Under the pieces are notes generated by a model, which had not been told where the DNA came from, did not search any database, and saw nothing but the letters and a program-made list of their open reading frames with translations. 33,037 nt of DNA. Source: Anaerolineales bacterium (GTDB lineage Bacteria > Chloroflexota > Anaerolineae > Anaerolineales > E44-bin32). Below, one piece after another: positions 32,970 to 33,037 of the stretch (positions are counted from its first letter, which is position 1; each line of letters begins with the position of its first letter). The stretch spans positions 1-33,037 of the forward strand of contig JARRPX010000018.1 of the NCBI GenBank assembly GCA_037382465.1. The letters run 5' to 3'. The position numbers were made by a program, and so were the translations under genes.

Positions 32970-33037
32970 CTAGCCTCCGGAATCTCGATCGTCTTCTGTG
33001 AGATCTGCAGGTAACTTAAAATCCCCGAGCGGAAACG
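32970..33037 (-). CDS. C-terminus of an upstream gene, probably oxidoreductase beta subunit
   Basis: One minus-strand frame is open from the right edge to a TAG at 32972-32970 and reads FPLGDFKLPADLTEDDRD. It ends one base before the gamma-subunit ATG. Position directly ahead of the gamma gene suggests the end of a beta subunit, but only about 22 residues are visible, and the sequence alone does not prove it. Confidence 0.4.
   Translation of the reverse strand, partial: FPLGDFKLPADLTEDDRDSGG

Noticed and set aside
1-33037. CRISPR arrays, insertion sequences, tRNA or rRNA genes
   Set aside because: I saw no regularly spaced repeats, transposase motifs, tRNA-like GTTCRANNC arms in a cloverleaf context, or rRNA signatures on either strand. 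A covariance-model scan was not possible here.

Overview
The window is a gene-dense stretch of bacterial chromosome with no phage, insertion sequence, CRISPR array, rRNA or recognisable tRNA. An anaerobic or facultative member of the Chloroflexota (Anaerolineae-like) is the best guess. The clues are several ferredoxin-dependent 2-oxoacid oxidoreductases, a fused NuoCD, and surface proteins built from a zinc ribbon or signal anchor plus Thr/Pro tracts and LysM or SH3 domains. This placement is inferred from gene content, not from a marker gene.

Positions 1-3107 hold the tail of a CTP-synthase-C-terminal-like protein and, on the minus strand, a four-subunit 2-oxoacid:ferredoxin oxidoreductase (korDABC order). 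A roughly 430-base divergent control region (3147-3574) separates it from an eight-gene plus-strand operon at 3575-11893. That operon encodes a SucC-like acyl-CoA synthetase subunit fused to a dicluster ferredoxin, a SucD-like subunit, a short citrate-synthase-fold lyase (citryl-CoA lyase type), a degenerate HD protein, aconitase/isopropylmalate-dehydratase large and small subunits, an isocitrate/isopropylmalate-type dehydrogenase, and an MmgE/PrpD protein. Together with the divergent ferredoxin oxidoreductase, these would cover succinyl-CoA <-> 2-oxoglutarate <-> isocitrate <-> citrate <-> citryl-CoA <-> acetyl-CoA + oxaloacetate. That is the citrate-cleavage arm of a reductive (or reversed) TCA cycle, or an analogous pathway on an alkylated citrate. 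This module is the main discovery candidate.

Positions 11967-18394 hold a multi-pass membrane protein, a second, two-subunit 2-oxoacid:ferredoxin oxidoreductase in an operon with a GntR/FCD regulator, a YdcF/SanA protein and an HD hydrolase. Positions 18494-21840 hold a LysM protein, malate dehydrogenase, and selD. The selD gene has an in-frame UGA at its active-site position, followed at once by strong hairpins, so it is a selenoprotein that a standard gene caller would truncate.

Positions 21963-31065 form a long minus-strand run: nuoB, nuoCD and nuoI, a Cys-rich small protein, an Mrp-type Fe-S carrier, a RicT/PSP1 protein, a PIG-L deacetylase, an M20 amidohydrolase, an S51-like protein and a BtuF-like protein. 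An ErpA/IscA-type protein (plus strand) and an SH3 protein follow. At about 32630 the last oxidoreductase gamma subunit loses its family resemblance at exactly the point where the opposite strand carries a truncated cytidylate-kinase start. This is a rearrangement or assembly junction. A beta-subunit tail runs off the right edge.
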